Of a stretch of 64,000 nucleotides of DNA, positions 12,185 through 24,017 are shown in pieces (position 1 is the stretch's first letter; each line of letters opens with the position of its first letter). A program made the position numbers and the translations under genes. The notes beneath the pieces are model-generated. The model was not told where the DNA came from and ran no database searches. It saw only the letters and a program-made list of their open reading frames with translations. Source of the DNA: Kingdonia uniflora (taxonomy: Eukaryota; Streptophyta; Magnoliopsida; Ranunculales; Circaeasteraceae). The stretch lies in the NCBI GenBank assembly GCA_014058105.1, contig JACGCM010000779.1:2542001-2606000 (forward strand). The letters run 5' to 3'.

Positions 12185-12650
12185 ATGAATTGAGACTATC
12201 GGTGTTTGTGGACCCTCAAAATGAATCCTGGAAATGTCTGTACTGCATACCTCATATGGCCCTAACCTCTCATGAACGGAAACCCTTGAGGTCGTTGATA
12301 CTGTCTCGCGTTCTCTCAGGGCAGGTGATGGTTGGCTGCTCTATAATGCTTTCAGAACTGTTTGAAAAGCTAACATCTGAGCTTCTTATTTTTTTGTCTC
12401 CAGACTTCGAGCTTGACGCTCTCGTTCTGACTCCTTCTCACGGAGTTCTTAATCTACCAATAACAGACGCTCGATCTGACTCTGCTTCTCGGCTTTGGCA
12501 ATTAAGCTCGCCTGAAGTTCGGCAACTCAATCAGGCCCCCTTGAACTTTCAGGTTAAGCTTCCGAAGACTAACGTGTTTAAACCATAATTGAATACTGCT
12601 TGACTGATGAGTATTTATTTTAGCTCTTAAGTACGTGGATAAACCGTGCG

Positions 12651-12668
12651 TTCCCACAGGCGGCGCCA
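12651..12668 (-). other. E1 primer-binding site
   Basis: Read on the minus strand this is TGGCGCCGCCTGTGGGAA, two bases after the LTR end (...CCTACA-TT). TGGCGCC is the usual start of the primer site in Tat elements and pairs with a tRNA ending GGCGCCA. The exact tRNA was not determined. Confidence 0.8.
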
Positions 12669-12670
12669 AA

Positions 12671-13265
12671 TGTAGGGACCAGATTTTGCAAAGCTCAAAA
12701 TAACTTGAAATCGATCCTTATACCAAGAACTACTATGATAAGAATTAAATAAGGGATGACACAGAGGATTTAGCGTGGAAAACCTGTAAATAGGTAAAAA
12801 ACCACGACCTCGAGTGGAGGATTTTGTTAAAGTAGTATTATTGCTTGAGAGAGAGAGAGAATCTGATTACAAGAGTTAATCTAAGAAAAGATAGCAAGAG
12901 ATCAGATAATTGTATGTATTGAATTGACTGCTGACCGTCCCTATTTCTTTAGGAGCTCTGCTCTTTTATAGACCCTACTCTCAGCTTGACATCGTGCTTG
13001 AACACGTTCTCTTGAAAGTGGGAGTCATGGGCAGTTGAGTATGTAACTGCTAGCTCGTGGGAGATAGGTGTATGTTGACTTGTTCTGTTTACATCTGTTG
13101 TGGATGACCCACGTTTTGCTTGAGTTCGTGGTCGATATGTAACTGTTGACGTGTATGTAACGTGTTTTTTTATGTGTGAGTCTGATACTGGATAAGATCG
13201 AGTCTTCCATAGCTCGAGGTATTGATGAGATCGAGTGTCCATAGCTCGAGGGATAAGTCCCTACA
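12671..13265 (-). repeat. E1 5' LTR (595 bp)
   Basis: The plus-strand text begins TGTAGGGACC and ends TCCCTACA, a terminal inverted repeat with TG...CA ends. It directly abuts the primer-binding site. A TATA box (TATAAAAG, minus strand, 12963-12970) and the LTR motif CCACGACCTCGAG (about 12807) are present. The base following is GTGTA, the likely target-site duplication; its partner is outside the window. Confidence 0.85.
12963..12970 (-). promoter_or_regulatory. TATA box of E1 LTR
   Basis: TATAAAAG on the minus strand lies inside the LTR, as expected for the promoter driving genomic RNA of the element. Confidence 0.5.
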
Positions 13266-13374
13266 GTGTATGTTCATATCTTCTAGCTTGTTACCTCCAT
13301 AATGGCTGAGCTAGATCGAAGGCCAAGGTTAGGTGTCATTTGTTATATTTTTTGAACTGAATATATCTTGAGTA

Positions 13375-14067
13375 TGTATGGGTATGGGGAGGATGTGATT
13401 CTTGGTTGAGTACAATCGACCTTACACCAAGGTGTTAAGGGCTAAATAAGATAATAAGGGACAATAATTACATGGAGTCCTATGAATAGGGTATTCCACG
13501 ACCTCAGTTGAGCATTTTAATATAGCGTGATTTATGTTTGTGGGATTACAATGTGGTTGAATATTATAGAAGACAAGGTTAAGATAAATTCTTTGAACTT
13601 ATGGGGAGGAATTGTCCACCTCTCTCTATTGCCTCACCTTTTCTATTAATAGGCTATAGGGAGGTAATACCCATAGAATAAAATTACATTAGTATCATTT
13701 GTCTATCTGTTTTTCACTATCTAATATTACAGTTGTTTTCCACAGACATGATGCTCATATGATATGCTCATTCTGGTTAAGTTCAAGATTGACTTTAAAG
13801 TCTAGTCCTTTATCTTTTAATGATAACCTACAAGGTCGATCATACTTATGGTCGATCATTTTGCTCTATTCTTTTGCCTTCAAGTGATGACCTACAAGCT
13901 CAATCATACTCGTGGTTAATCAGTGTGATGTATTCATTTATCTTCTAGTGATGACCTTTATACTCATTGACCATTGTGTTGTACTTTTTTATCTTCGAAT
14001 GATAGGCTTCTAGATCTGGTTCAACCTGGGTAAGTCTAAGGTCAACTAGATCGAGAAGGCTACTACA
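13375..14067 (-). repeat. remnant or solo Tat-type LTR
   Basis: The text shares ordered landmarks with the other Tat LTRs here: AAATAAGATAATAAGGGA (13445), CCACGACCTCAGTTGAG (about 13497) and the end GGCTACTACA (14067). A start at TGTATGGGTATGG (13375) is a guess from spacing. No internal Tat sequence adjoins it, and no clean target-site duplication was found (CTTTC follows the right end). Confidence 0.5.
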
Positions 14068-14243
14068 CTTTCAATGATATAGTTAAAATCTTTGGTGAGG
14101 ATTCTCGCATAATGCCTCTTAGAGCTTAATTGTTAATATTGGATGATTACCCAGATGATGAAGTTAGAGGAAGGGGCATTTCACATATTAAGAATAGAAG
14201 TAAAAGACGAATCAAGGCATGGAATCACAATTAACGAGATATC

Positions 14244-14285
14244 TGTTGGAATTGTGGTAAATTTGGTCATAAGAAAGAAGATTGT
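14244..14285 (+). pseudogene. copia gag zinc knuckle
   Basis: The translation CWNCGKFGHKKEDC fits the CX2CX4HX4C nucleocapsid knuckle exactly and closes with a stop codon two codons later. Nucleocapsid knuckles bind element RNA. The frame is open only from about 14190. Confidence 0.8.
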
Positions 14286-14716
14286 TGATTGGCGAAAAAG
14301 ATAAGATCTATAAAAAGACGTTCGATGACATCTCCAGGGAAGGTAAAAATTCTGATAGTACCTTCAATCTTATTTCTAATGATTTGCGTGATATGACTTG
14401 TGATATTCAGGATAAACAATATAATGTGATTCATGGTATTCATAATGAGTCATGTTCGTTACCTTATGGTATTTGTATAAAGTCGATGATAGACTTTGAT
14501 ACTTTATTGGAAATTACGTTGGGTAAATGCAAATTGTCTAGCTATGATGGGTGTTATCATATAGTAGATAATGGAGATGTTCAGACTGTATTAACGAATG
14601 ATAATTCGTTAAGTTCAGACAAAGTGCACCATGTGTTTAATATGGCTAAAAATGTAATTTTGAGCCAACTATCATATTTGGTTTTTTGGAAGTTTTCAAT
14701 GATGTCAAGATCATGA
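14282..14716 (+). pseudogene. copia gag-pol linker, unrecognised ORF
   Basis: An open stretch of about 140 residues in a frame other than the knuckle. It lies between the knuckle and the gag-pre-integrase block, where the copia protease would be. No D-T/S-G triad was found, so no function is assigned. Confidence 0.3.
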
Positions 14717-14800
14717 AGAAAGCTATAGTTATAGCTTAGTACAAAAGATAAGATATCTTCTTAGGAACTTGTAATGCTAATGATGAGAATGTCAGTGTTG

Positions 14801-14880
14801 TTACTTCGATGGTTGACTCAAAAATATGGCACAAGAAACTTGGTCACGCAAGCAAAGATTGGATGAAAGCATGTTCTTTA
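14801..14880 (+). pseudogene. copia gag-pre-integrase fragment
   Basis: MVDSKIWHKKLGHASKDWMK matches the W-H-x-(R/K)-L-G-H-x-S pattern of the gag-pre-integrase domain that precedes the integrase core in copia pol. The frame closes soon after, and the integrase core is not recognisable downstream. Confidence 0.65.
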
Positions 14881-14939
14881 AGGGAAGACTCGACAAGTTT
14901 AAAATGATTAATTTTCTCTTTTATGAAGACATTATCTTG

Positions 14940-16800
14940 GTGAAGCAAAGGAAGGTCAGGTTTCCTAGAAAGGGAAAAAAATGAAATATGAGATCAATCC
15001 ACTTATGCCATGATGTATGAGAATTACTTAGAGTTAGTTCCAACGGGGGATTTTATGATTTTATTATTATTATTGGTGATTCCACGTAAGAGCATGGTAC
15101 AAATTTCTTGAAGAATGAAGCAGATTGGTTTAATGTTTCGCAAGATGGGAGCTCAGGTTAAGATTGAGATGAGTTTGATGTTGAAGTTTCTTGGGTTTAA
15201 CGGTGGTAGCAATCAATATTTTGGTGATGGGTTTGCCATTAGATAATGCATCTATTGGGATTGGAAGGATTGAGATGATCCCAATAATACCACAAGTGTT
15301 TTGGTCCCTATGGAAACTAAAATGGCATAGAGTACATGATCTATCTTCAAGTTGTCGAAGGGGTTTTGGGCGGATCTAGTACATTTAACGTTTGATGCAA
15401 AGCCTTGTTGTGCATTGCATCTTGCACTATTGAATGAGATTACTTAGACAAAAATATAGGTAATTGATTATGCTTCTCTTGTCTATTTCAAAAGTAGATT
15501 ATTACTAGATTTTGTATCTAGTTTATGCATATTCATTGGATATGTTTGCTATAATTTTGGTGCCCAGTTTAGCGATGCATGGAACTGGAAAATTATTCAA
15601 ATTACTATGTGATATTCAATGATGTTATCTTTTGCAAAGACATGAATAAGCAGACCAAAAAAGTGGATGAATAAAGGTCATGTGAGTAAGGAAAAATCTT
15701 TGCAAAGATTGTATTGGAACCATTCGTTCAAAAGGCTCAATAAAAACCGTATATTTCTTTCATTGTTATAAAAAGGAGAACAAAGGTTTTGAAACCTAAG
15801 ACTCGTTATCGTGATTCCCGACATTGGTGATAACTACAACATGGCTTTACAATGGGAGGTCATAGGAAAATGTGAGCTTGCCATGGATGGTGAAGTGATG
15901 GGTCCTATTACCGATGGTAGGAAGTAATACTATACAAGTTGGTTTAGAAAATAAGTAAAAACAAGTTTGTACAAGAGGTTCAAGGTAACACTTGTAGTAA
16001 CTACTTTAAAAAAAATATGGGTGCTTATGTTAAGATGTTTTGGTTCACCGGTTGTAAAGCTAGTTATATTGCGGTGGCTTTGATTATCAAATTGAGTGAC
16101 ACTTTATACGGAATGAAAACAAATTCATGATTGATCATGTTAAAGATGGGTATGTAAGTCGACTACATGGATACATAGTTACTGGGTGGAGTTGCATTAT
16201 GGAGGCTCATACATAAAAGTTCATATGTGTGTTCATACACCAAAATGATAGGACTCAATGTTAGATATGTTTATATCCTTGGTAGGTTTAAGAAATACCA
16301 TGGAGACCATTGTTGATGTTTTAAATTTAGAAAACTCATGGGTCATCCGTTCTTAAAGAATGGATAATATACTATTGGCATATACAAGTTCTAGCAAGAG
16401 TGAGATTGAAGAGCCGTAAGAATGGTTATCTCAATAAAAGGTTGGACTATAGATTGGCTAATCATTGGCATATGGTATAGTATAAACATGAAGAACTACA
16501 GCTAAAGTTGTTATTAACATGGTACATTGAGACCTGTTGGAGTGTTATTTGGTAAAACATCATTTTTTGTTTACTTCAGACCTGAAATACATGTTTGTTT
16601 GGCAATAAAATGTGATATGAGTTTAGATCGAGCTATGTCTAACTCATTAATAATTTGTTTATTAATGTATGTCATAGTTTTGTTAAGGCTAGAGATTTCT
16701 CATGAAGTGGGAGCTGTGATACGTTGATCATGAATATTATGTATTCGACGAATACTCGATTATAGCTCATAGCTAGGGACTATTTCTTGTTTGTCTTGCA
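14940..16800. other. decayed copia pol, no readable domain
   Basis: By position this should hold integrase and RT. Many stops and frameshifts break it. I recognise no motif with confidence; short open stretches at 15191-15379 and 16527-16727 have no clear family match. Confidence 0.4.
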
Positions 16801-17127
16801 GAGTTTTATATACTTGTGATGGCAGAGTACGTTAGTAACATGGAAAGGGCTTCAATTTTGTGATGTTATACAAAAACTACTTGGGTATCGAGATGGCAAT
16901 GGTTAATTGCATCATTGAATGCAAAGGTACAAGTACAGTATGCCTTTGAAAGTTTACAAGGTACGTTCTTAATTTTTTATTTTTTTTCAAAAGCATTATC
17001 GCATGGTTTTGTGTGGTATGGCAGCTTTTGGCATGAAAAGTTAAGTTTGACATGGTTACAAATGTGGTTACTTTAAAGATGGGTTAAGCTATGGGAACCT
17101 CATATTGCAAATTTCAAGTGGGAGATT

Positions 17128-17900
17128 TGTTGAAGATTGTAAAATTTTGTAAGTGGGTCTTTAAGAAGAATGAAATCTGGGTAGCATGAGCAATTTATTA
17201 TTGAAGATTTAGAGGGTTACGGTAAATTTGATTTCATATAGGTGATTGTTGAGAATGAATTTGAATTGGTGTTCATGGAAGTTCATTATGTTCATAGGGC
17301 GAATAAGGGCCACAAACGAATCTAGAAGAAGAAAAGATGTGATTTTATGCTTTCTCTGAAGTTCCAATTCGAACAGGACCAATCCTATTTGAATAGAGTA
17401 TTGTAGGAAGCGTTCTTTTTGAAAAGAGATTGTCTCTATTTGAACATAAATCAATCTATTCGAATATAACTTTTCTCTATTCGAATAGAACTCGATTTCC
17501 AACTTTTATAAAGTTAAGTATTAATTTTTTGCTTCTCTCGTGATTCATACTTTTGTGCCCTAACTCATGCAATGTCCTCCCAAGTTGTAAATGATAGTTA
17601 GAGTATTATTTATAACATGATGATGATCTAATGTGAGTTTAACTCTAGTGATAGAAAACTAAGGTTTGAATGATTCCATTAAAGCTTTGAGAAAGCTTTT
17701 AAGAGATCATTGTAATCCTGATTAATTCATTGTGGATTGTTCGTTGGGAAGTGGTTTTATACCTGTTAGGGATTTCCACTTCCTTCCTTCGAGTAAATCG
17801 TTGTGTGTGTTTGATTTTGTTATTACTTATTTTCTCAATTTGTACTTTCATGTATCATTCTTGGGCCAGGGATTGGGATTAACTACCCTAACTACTAACA
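17128..17900 (+). repeat. copia 3' LTR (about 773 bp)
   Basis: It starts TGTTGAAGATTG just after the polypurine tract and ends CTACTAACA, where the text switches abruptly to the Athila-type LTR (AATACATCTC, also at 60643). It includes a cluster of TTCGAA-like motifs (about 17371-17500). Confidence 0.6.
17371..17500. repeat. TTCGAA/ATTCGAATAGA motif cluster in copia LTR
   Basis: AATTCGAAC, TATTTGAATAGAG, TATTTGAAC, TATTCGAATA and TATTCGAATAGAAC follow one another at short, uneven spacing. The core TTCGAA is palindromic. Confidence 0.6.
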
Positions 17901-18516
17901 AATACATCTCATGAAAGTTTTTTCTAACTATGAAATATCAATTAGTAACATGCTTTGGAAAAATACAACATTAATACCATTGGGGTAGAAATAATTGCTA
18001 TAACATTTGAAAATTACAAAACTCGAGCTATATCTAAATTTAAAGAGATTATAAGATGGTAATGAATTTCTCATGTCATAGCGATGGGTTTCATTTACAT
18101 TTTCTCATATGTGGTAGAAGAAAATATTAGTTAATATGAAATACTATATGTTAATGGTGGCTTCATCCTCACACCTAGAGATGAATTAGCAGGCTATTAT
18201 AACAACTACAAAATATAAATAATATAATTAGAATGAGAGAAACAAAGACTAAGAGCAAAATAAGATAATTTTATTATAAGAAGCACAACTTAGAAAATAT
18301 ACCAAGTGCTCAAACTTCTCAAGCAATGCTTCCTTCTTACACTCTACTATAATTATCTTAAGATTAGATATTTTTTATGAGCTCGCCACCTCTTCTTTTA
18401 TAGACGAAGGAGAGGTTTCTTACATTTAAATAAGATTGTAACTTATGCCATGAATGTAAATATGAGTGTAACCTGTAGGGGTTATTCTCTAAAATGTAAC
18501 CTCCCTATGTGGGATC
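17901..18516 (-). repeat. Athila-type LTR, part 1 of 2 (left of nested E2)
   Basis: It aligns base for base, with scattered differences, to 60643 through about 61250: AATACATCTCATGAAAG, GTGGCTTCATCCTCAC, CCAAGTGCTCAAACTTCTC, CCATGTGGGA. It stops at GTGGGATC. The homology resumes at 30133 (GACCCATG), so E2 was inserted here. Confidence 0.85.
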
Positions 18517-19061
18517 TATAATGGTGCGTTTTCCCAGATTGTAAGCATCGTCAATACTTCATTAAGGAGGTTGCAAATCTAAGCTAGAACATACTAGATT
18601 TTATCTAGAAACTCAGTAAACCAGAGAAAAACCATAACCTCGAGGAGGGTTGATGGTAAAATCCAGTATATGCTAGTTATTACAATTACTAAATAATATA
18701 ATAGATGTGAATAGCTCAAAATAATAAATTTTTGGATCTCACTTATCATAGGTTCTGCCTGTATTTATAATGGATACTGGCAGTTACAAATAATTAGGCT
18801 CCTATCTTAATGGGAAGTGGGCAAACTTCACGGATCTCTTACAACGACATTATCTGACCTAGTGTAACAGCTACTTTAGATGGTCAAGATCTATAGATGT
18901 GGTCTTGTTTTCTTTTCGAATGGTCATATATTTTTTACTTGATTTTGCTAGCTTCTCCTTATCGAATCTAGGGAGTATGCTACCACAATATCTTATCAAA
19001 TGATTAGAGACCTAACTCTATTTAGTTTATCCTTATCAAATCTGGGGAATATACCACTACA
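18517..19061 (-). repeat. E2 3' LTR
   Basis: It matches the right LTR in order: AAGCTAGAACAT, ACCTCGAGGAGGGTT, TATATGCTAGTTATTACAAT, CTGCCTGTATTTATAATGGAT, GAGTATGCTACCACAATATC, TCTGGGGAATAT. A minus-strand TATA box (TATAAATA) lies at 18762-18769. Confidence 0.88.
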
Positions 19062-20200
19062 ATCACCTAATTCATGACACAATTTCTTTTGGTTGTGTCG
19101 AGAAGAAAATTTAAATTAATGAAGTTTCTCGAACTGCTGTGTACAAACTGTGTGACAGGTGTTAACGTCATTTGTCATTTCCAACGTGGGTTAACGAGGT
19201 TATTTTATGGTTTTAATGCTCATTAATGGAAGATTAGGGAATGTGAAATTGAGGGCTGCGGGCAATAAATTACCTTGGAAAAAGATAGGAAGACACTCAC
19301 GTCTCTCTTATAGTATGGTGATGACGCAAGCTCCAGTTTTTCATGCGATATATGTGAGTTGTGCAAATGCCACGTATTGGGACTTGAATGAGCAATTTTT
19401 TGGCCGGGTGCCCCTATCATCATGGACGCCCTAACCTACTGAGTCGTCATATGAAGGAATGACGGAGTTGGAGGCGGAGCGTGCTGAATCAAATTTCTTC
19501 TTCCGATTCCACAATCACTTTCTGCTGCTGACTATGGCAGAGTACATTAACAGTCTTCGCGAGTTAGCCAATGCGACGGTGGAAGATAAAGATGCTCTAA
19601 CGGGTAGGGCTAGCTGTGGGTGCTATTCTGGCCATTGACATCTTTGAAATCTGTGTGATGTATACGGCAGTGGGAGTTACCGGAGGAAGAGACGGTGGTG
19701 GTGGTTTTAGATTGGAAGTATGCTTCTATCCTTTGGATTTAAAGTATGCATCTCTCTGCTACAACCATCTTCATTTTTTTGTAGAAGTATTTTATGCGGA
19801 AGAAGCTTCTTATGGCGGAGTAGAAGGAATGTTTGATAACTGCTATATAAAGTAACTTGGAGATCGATTGGTAATGTTTATCGATGTAATAAATAGTGAA
19901 TGTTGAATGTAATATTTATCGATATTCGAGTAGTGAGGATAAGTTATCGAATATTTGAAAAAAATTAAGTTTTGAATTATTGTTACAAATATTCCTTAAA
20001 AGTAGGAGGTGGATAAAAAAAGGAAATGTATGATGGTATTTGGTCAAATCTATTGAAAATGGCTAGATGTGTTCTAGTAGGTGATGTATTAAGGTACAAG
20101 GAATTGGGCGTCTAGTCTCTTTTTATTAATGTAAGAGCTGTACTAGGGAAAATAGATAAAATCGAGGATGTAGAGATGTATTTAGATGATTTAGAATGAC
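19062..20200. other. E2 3' internal region upstream of antisense gene
   Basis: No intact gene. Short open stretches (for example MAEYINSLRELANATVEDK at about 19532, plus strand) and a TATA-like TATATAAAG (19844-19852) correspond in position to the antisense-gene promoter region of E1 and E3. Confidence 0.4.
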
Positions 20201-20510
20201 AATGTAACAGTTTGTTGGCTGTAAGGAGACGAAGGGCTCAGGACTTTGAAAAGAGATGTACCAGGCATTATGCTAGGCGAGTAGCTGAAGGAACTCGAAG
20301 GAGTACGATGAATAGTCATGTGGGCCCTATAAATAGCCTCGCAGATGGCGACTGTTCATACTCAATTTTTTCTAAAAATTTATCTGTGTTCTGATTCTTT
20401 GTGCTCATCCCTTGATCCTATTTCCAATATTGGCACGAAAGTGATTAATGTTCTCACTGAGAGAGCCAAAGTCGTGAAGGAGAGAGATAACCAAGTAGCA
20501 AGTCATCAAG
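20200..20510 (+). pseudogene. putative 5' exon of E2 antisense gene
   Basis: A basic open stretch (RRRRAQDFEKR...) in two overlapping frames ends at a donor-like AAG|GTCAGT (20511). A good acceptor, GATTTTCAG, ends at 21238, ten bases before the ATG of the next coding part. The assignment is inference from the E1 and E3 layout. Confidence 0.25.
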
Positions 20511-21248
20511 GTCAGTATTTGTCTATACTTTTCTTATATGCCAAGTGTTGCTTTATTTTTGTAATGAATGATTGAAACTTTTTTTATAGTAGTTGTATAT
20601 ATGTCATTGAGGAAGGAATTTTAGTATGTAGTTGTATTTTTGGAGAAATTTGGGAAAATAGTATTTTAGGGTTTTCTTTCATTTTTGTTTTATGGGTAAA
20701 ATTGGAATGTATTTGATGGGGATAATGTGTCGTATGGGGTATGGGAGGGTGGGGGTTTAAGGTTTGCTCGGATTTGGGAGGATGTGGAAAGAGAATAAAT
20801 TATAGGTACCGCAAGTGTTACGGTGTGGTTTTAGGGGATTTTTGAGAAATTAGAGTTGTGTAAAGTTATGGGATTAAGAGTAAAGTATTTTGCTGAATGT
20901 ACGGCATATATTGCTGGATTTGGCGCCGAAGATAACGGAATTTTCAAAATTTTGCATGGGAGCTCTGTTCTGATGGAAAACTAAAATGTCTTCGAGAAGC
21001 TTTATCCTGTGGAAAAACTTTGAGATAAAGCGTGAGTGTAAAAAAGTGATTAATTATGAAATAGAATTATGTCGGTGTTAAATTTAAATAGCATAGAGAA
21101 GCAAAGATGTCAAAGATAGTAGTAGGTAAAATGATTTGTCAGAGTATAAAACTCAACAAGTGTATGCATACTTTAACAACAAAGAATATATAGTGTATAA
21201 GATATCATACCAACTTAAAAAAGGAATTTGATTTTCAGGTTTATATAA

Positions 21249-23438
21249 ATGGTTGAACCAGTTCAAAATGCTAACTGCCTTAATATTAACTCAGAAGAAA
21301 TTTTCAAAAATCTTGTCGATGAAGAACCATTAATAATGGGTGTTACTTCCTACGTGCAAGGGTTAGGTTGGGAGTACTGAGTGGTAAAATATAGTATAGA
21401 GGTTGCTCATCAGAATCGAGCAGATTTGGAGGTTGAGGATGTTGAGTTTTGTGAGGGGGAGAAAATAAAAGCTGACGTGGAACATGAGCCACAGAAAAGT
21501 GATCGGGAAGAATATGCGGGTGGAGGTGGAGAAGGAGGAGAAGGGGTGGGAGAGATGGATTTTATTGGGGAATATTATGGGGATGCCCCAGAAACAAATA
21601 AAATTCTAAGTTTTAAACAAAAGTATGAAATTCTGGACGATGTGATATTGAAGGAGTATCTGGGGGTGAGGAAGAATCAAGATCTCCCAATTATTGGGAT
21701 TCTCGTATATTGAGCTGACCAGAAGAAATTTTTAAATTCTATGATGTTGCCCCTGGTCAGTTCAATCCTAATGTATACGACCTTTTTAGGGTTGTAGCTT
21801 TGATAAATGGTTGTTTAGAGGAAAGATGGAAGGAAGTGATATCTGTGGATGAATTTAGCTAAGCTTCTTAAGAGATTACTCTTTTATGAGATGGTATCGA
21901 CTGGGGGGTAGTATTTCACCGATAAACTGATGGTCTCGAGGAACTATGAATTTGATCCCAAAGACCCTGGGGAGCCCCTAAAGAGAAAATGTTTTCACTT
22001 AGTTTTGTGTGTAAACTAGAATGTTTATATTGTTGAACTTTCTTTTGCTGTTTAATTGATGATGTTCTAACTCGTGTTGTGTTGTGTTGTGTACAGCATT
22101 AAAGGAGATCGATAGTGAACCTTCGGTGAAGGAAATGTTGTATAACCTGATAGCCAACCATTTTGGGCGAATTGATTTGTTAATCCAAGAACAAGATAAG
22201 GTCTAGGCTTTATTTCAAGAGGCTGGGTTGAAGAGAACCCGAACTAAAGGGTTAGTGATTTTATTGGTTGACTAGAAGATGTCGGCGAAAAATTAGAGGG
22301 CCGCTCGAGCAAGCATTCCCCTCAAGAACACTGCTATGAGTGGGTATACAACTGACTCTAATGCTACAAAGGAAAAAACTCTTCTAATGAGGGTTTTTGG
22401 GAAAAGCAAAAGGAAGAGAGCTACCAGCCCCTGCACAACCATCGAAGATGTTGCTTTGCCAACCTTCAATGGAGCAGAGAGTGAAAAATGAAGGTATGGG
22501 GTTAGGGACTAACAATGTCTCAAAAGGTCGACCATCGAGGGTGGATATTGTTGCGTAGTAGAGAGCTACAGCAAGGAAATGTCAAAGGCTGGGGAACTTT
22601 TGATAGTTCAGTGAGGAAACGCAGTGGACGATTGCGTCTTATGCATCTGGGGCCAATTCTTTAGAACGTGAGTTTTCCAATTGCCTTATTGGGCTGAGAG
22701 TTTATCGACTTTCTTTATTAAAGTTCATCGCACGATGGCCCAGGTAAAAAATTTATACGCATTTATTCATTTAATGACTTTGGTTCCGTCTTTGAGATCT
22801 CATGTTTATGCTATAACGCAGATCAAGAAACTTCTTCTTGACTCCAAGCCTCAAATGATTGGTGGACAGAGCCTCGCCAATGAGCTCCTTGTATCTAAAA
22901 CCATCGAGAATGAGCTCATCAAAGAAAAGGACAAGTTGGTGAGAGAGAAGGAGGATCTGGAGGCCAAGCTTGAGAAGTTTATGCTTGGTACGATTAAAAT
23001 GAAGGAAGCTGCTATTCGGGACATGAAGCAGATGTGTCTGGGGGAGAAGAGGAAGGAGATTGAGAAGATCAGGGCTGATCTAGTAAAGGAGAAAATGATG
23101 TTCATGAGCTGCGAAGGTTGATGGATGCGGAGAAGGCCGAGGCACTTGTCCAAGCCAAATAAGAAACTGATCGCCATCTTCTCGAGCCACTGAGGTAGAT
23201 GATGTCCAACTTTACGACTCAATTTAAGGCCATGGAGGAGAGGAAAGACTTCTACAAGGGTATTGTCGTTGGTGCTAGTCTAACTTTTATAGATTCTGAT
23301 GCTGAAAATGAGATGACAGAGGCTGAAGCTTCGATGCCTGTAGTAGCCAAAGGTGATGTTTAGGACGAAGTGCTCGACTCTCTGACTCCTGGGTTACCCG
23401 TGAAGCTCCCTTCTCTAACTCTTCCCCTTGAGCAATAA
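21249..23438 (+). pseudogene. E2 antisense gene (aORF), coiled-coil C-terminus
   Basis: From the ATG at 21249 an acidic, Gly-rich N-terminal part runs to 21713 with one in-frame TGA (21378). The middle (21714-22600) is badly broken. At 22681-23121 a Lys/Glu-rich coiled coil is readable (ENELIKEKDKLVREKEDLEAKL as a heptad region). Two introns fit: about 22011-22096 and 22744-22821; the latter joins HRTMAQ to IKKLLLDSKP in phase 0. The end near 23438 (LPLEQ, TAA) is Pro/Leu-rich. It is the counterpart of 2371-6120 in E1, with low sequence similarity. Function unknown. Confidence 0.55.
22744..22821 (+). other. predicted 78-bp intron in E2 antisense gene
   Basis: CAG|GTAAAA donor and ATAACGCAG|ATCAAG acceptor, phase 0. 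The intervening text is T-rich with no charged-helix coding pattern, unlike both flanks. Confidence 0.5.
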
Positions 23439-24017
23439 TGATAAAGCAGATTTAATTTATGCTCCTGAATGATTTTTGTTTTGAAAGACTTTTCTGATGT
23501 ACAAGCGATCGATGGGACCGGTAAACTTTAATTTAAAGAACACTTGGTAAATATCTCTTTTTATGTTAATGATTTTTGTTATCAATAATTGTATATATCG
23601 ATATCCAATATCATGAATGAATTTCCCAAGTGTATAATTGGAGATGATAGTATGAGTATAAGATATTAAGCAGTAAGTATGCCAGTTTTACCGGCAACGT
23701 GCCTTTTGGTAATTGGACTCTGACTGGATAATTGAATAACCATGTTATGGTTGTGGTGATTATAAAGGATTGCAAGATGTCTATCCTCTATGGGATATCT
23801 AGTTTTTACAAGACATAACAAGTGATTCTTTGTCCAATGTAGTAATGGTTACAAGTATTTTTTCCTGCAATTACATATATGTTTGTCGAAGAAATGATAC
23901 TTTAAATTGAACAAACCTTTATTAAGTGCAGCCAAAAGAAAGAATGTAGAAGAGATGAAGTATTAATCGGAAAGAAAATTTTCTTTATTTGATGTAATAA
24001 GAAAGAAGGTACACAAT
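23439..24017. other. E2 non-coding gap between antisense gene and integrase
   Basis: No gene or tandem array was seen here, in contrast to the same interval in E1 and E3. Confidence 0.5.

Larger units (their letters stand above)
1..13265 (-). mobile_element. E1: Tat-lineage Ty3/gypsy LTR retrotransposon, 3' LTR outside window
   Basis: The element reads right to left: 5' LTR (12671-13265), primer-binding site, gag, protease region, reverse transcriptase, RNase H, second RNase H and integrase, then a long 3' region holding an opposite-strand gene. A second RNase H before the integrase and an antisense ORF beyond it are known hallmarks of the Tat lineage. All reading frames carry stops, so it is not autonomous. 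The 3' LTR is not seen; bases 1-660 still resemble the 3' region of E2 (a GGAGGAAGAGACGG stretch near 79 and near 19683), so it probably lies left of the window. Confidence 0.85.
14080..17900 (+). mobile_element. Ty1/copia retrotransposon, 5' truncated and decayed
   Basis: Fragments appear in copia order on the plus strand: gag zinc knuckle (14244-14285), gag-pre-integrase block WHKKLGHASKDWM (14826-14864), an RNase H end-like AEYVSNM (about 16829), a polypurine tract AAGTGGGAGA (17116-17125), then the 3' LTR. Most of the integrase and RT cannot be read. No 5' LTR or TGGTATCAGAGC primer site precedes it, so the left end is lost. It is the only LTR element here oriented plus. Confidence 0.65.

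Noticed and set aside
12169..12588. 139-residue plus-strand open frame at the gag start of E1
   Set aside because: Antisense shadow of the gag leader; no motif and no promoter.
13266..13374. left part of a further LTR next to E1
   Set aside because: Could be the host flank of E1, but no convincing LTR start or TSD was found.
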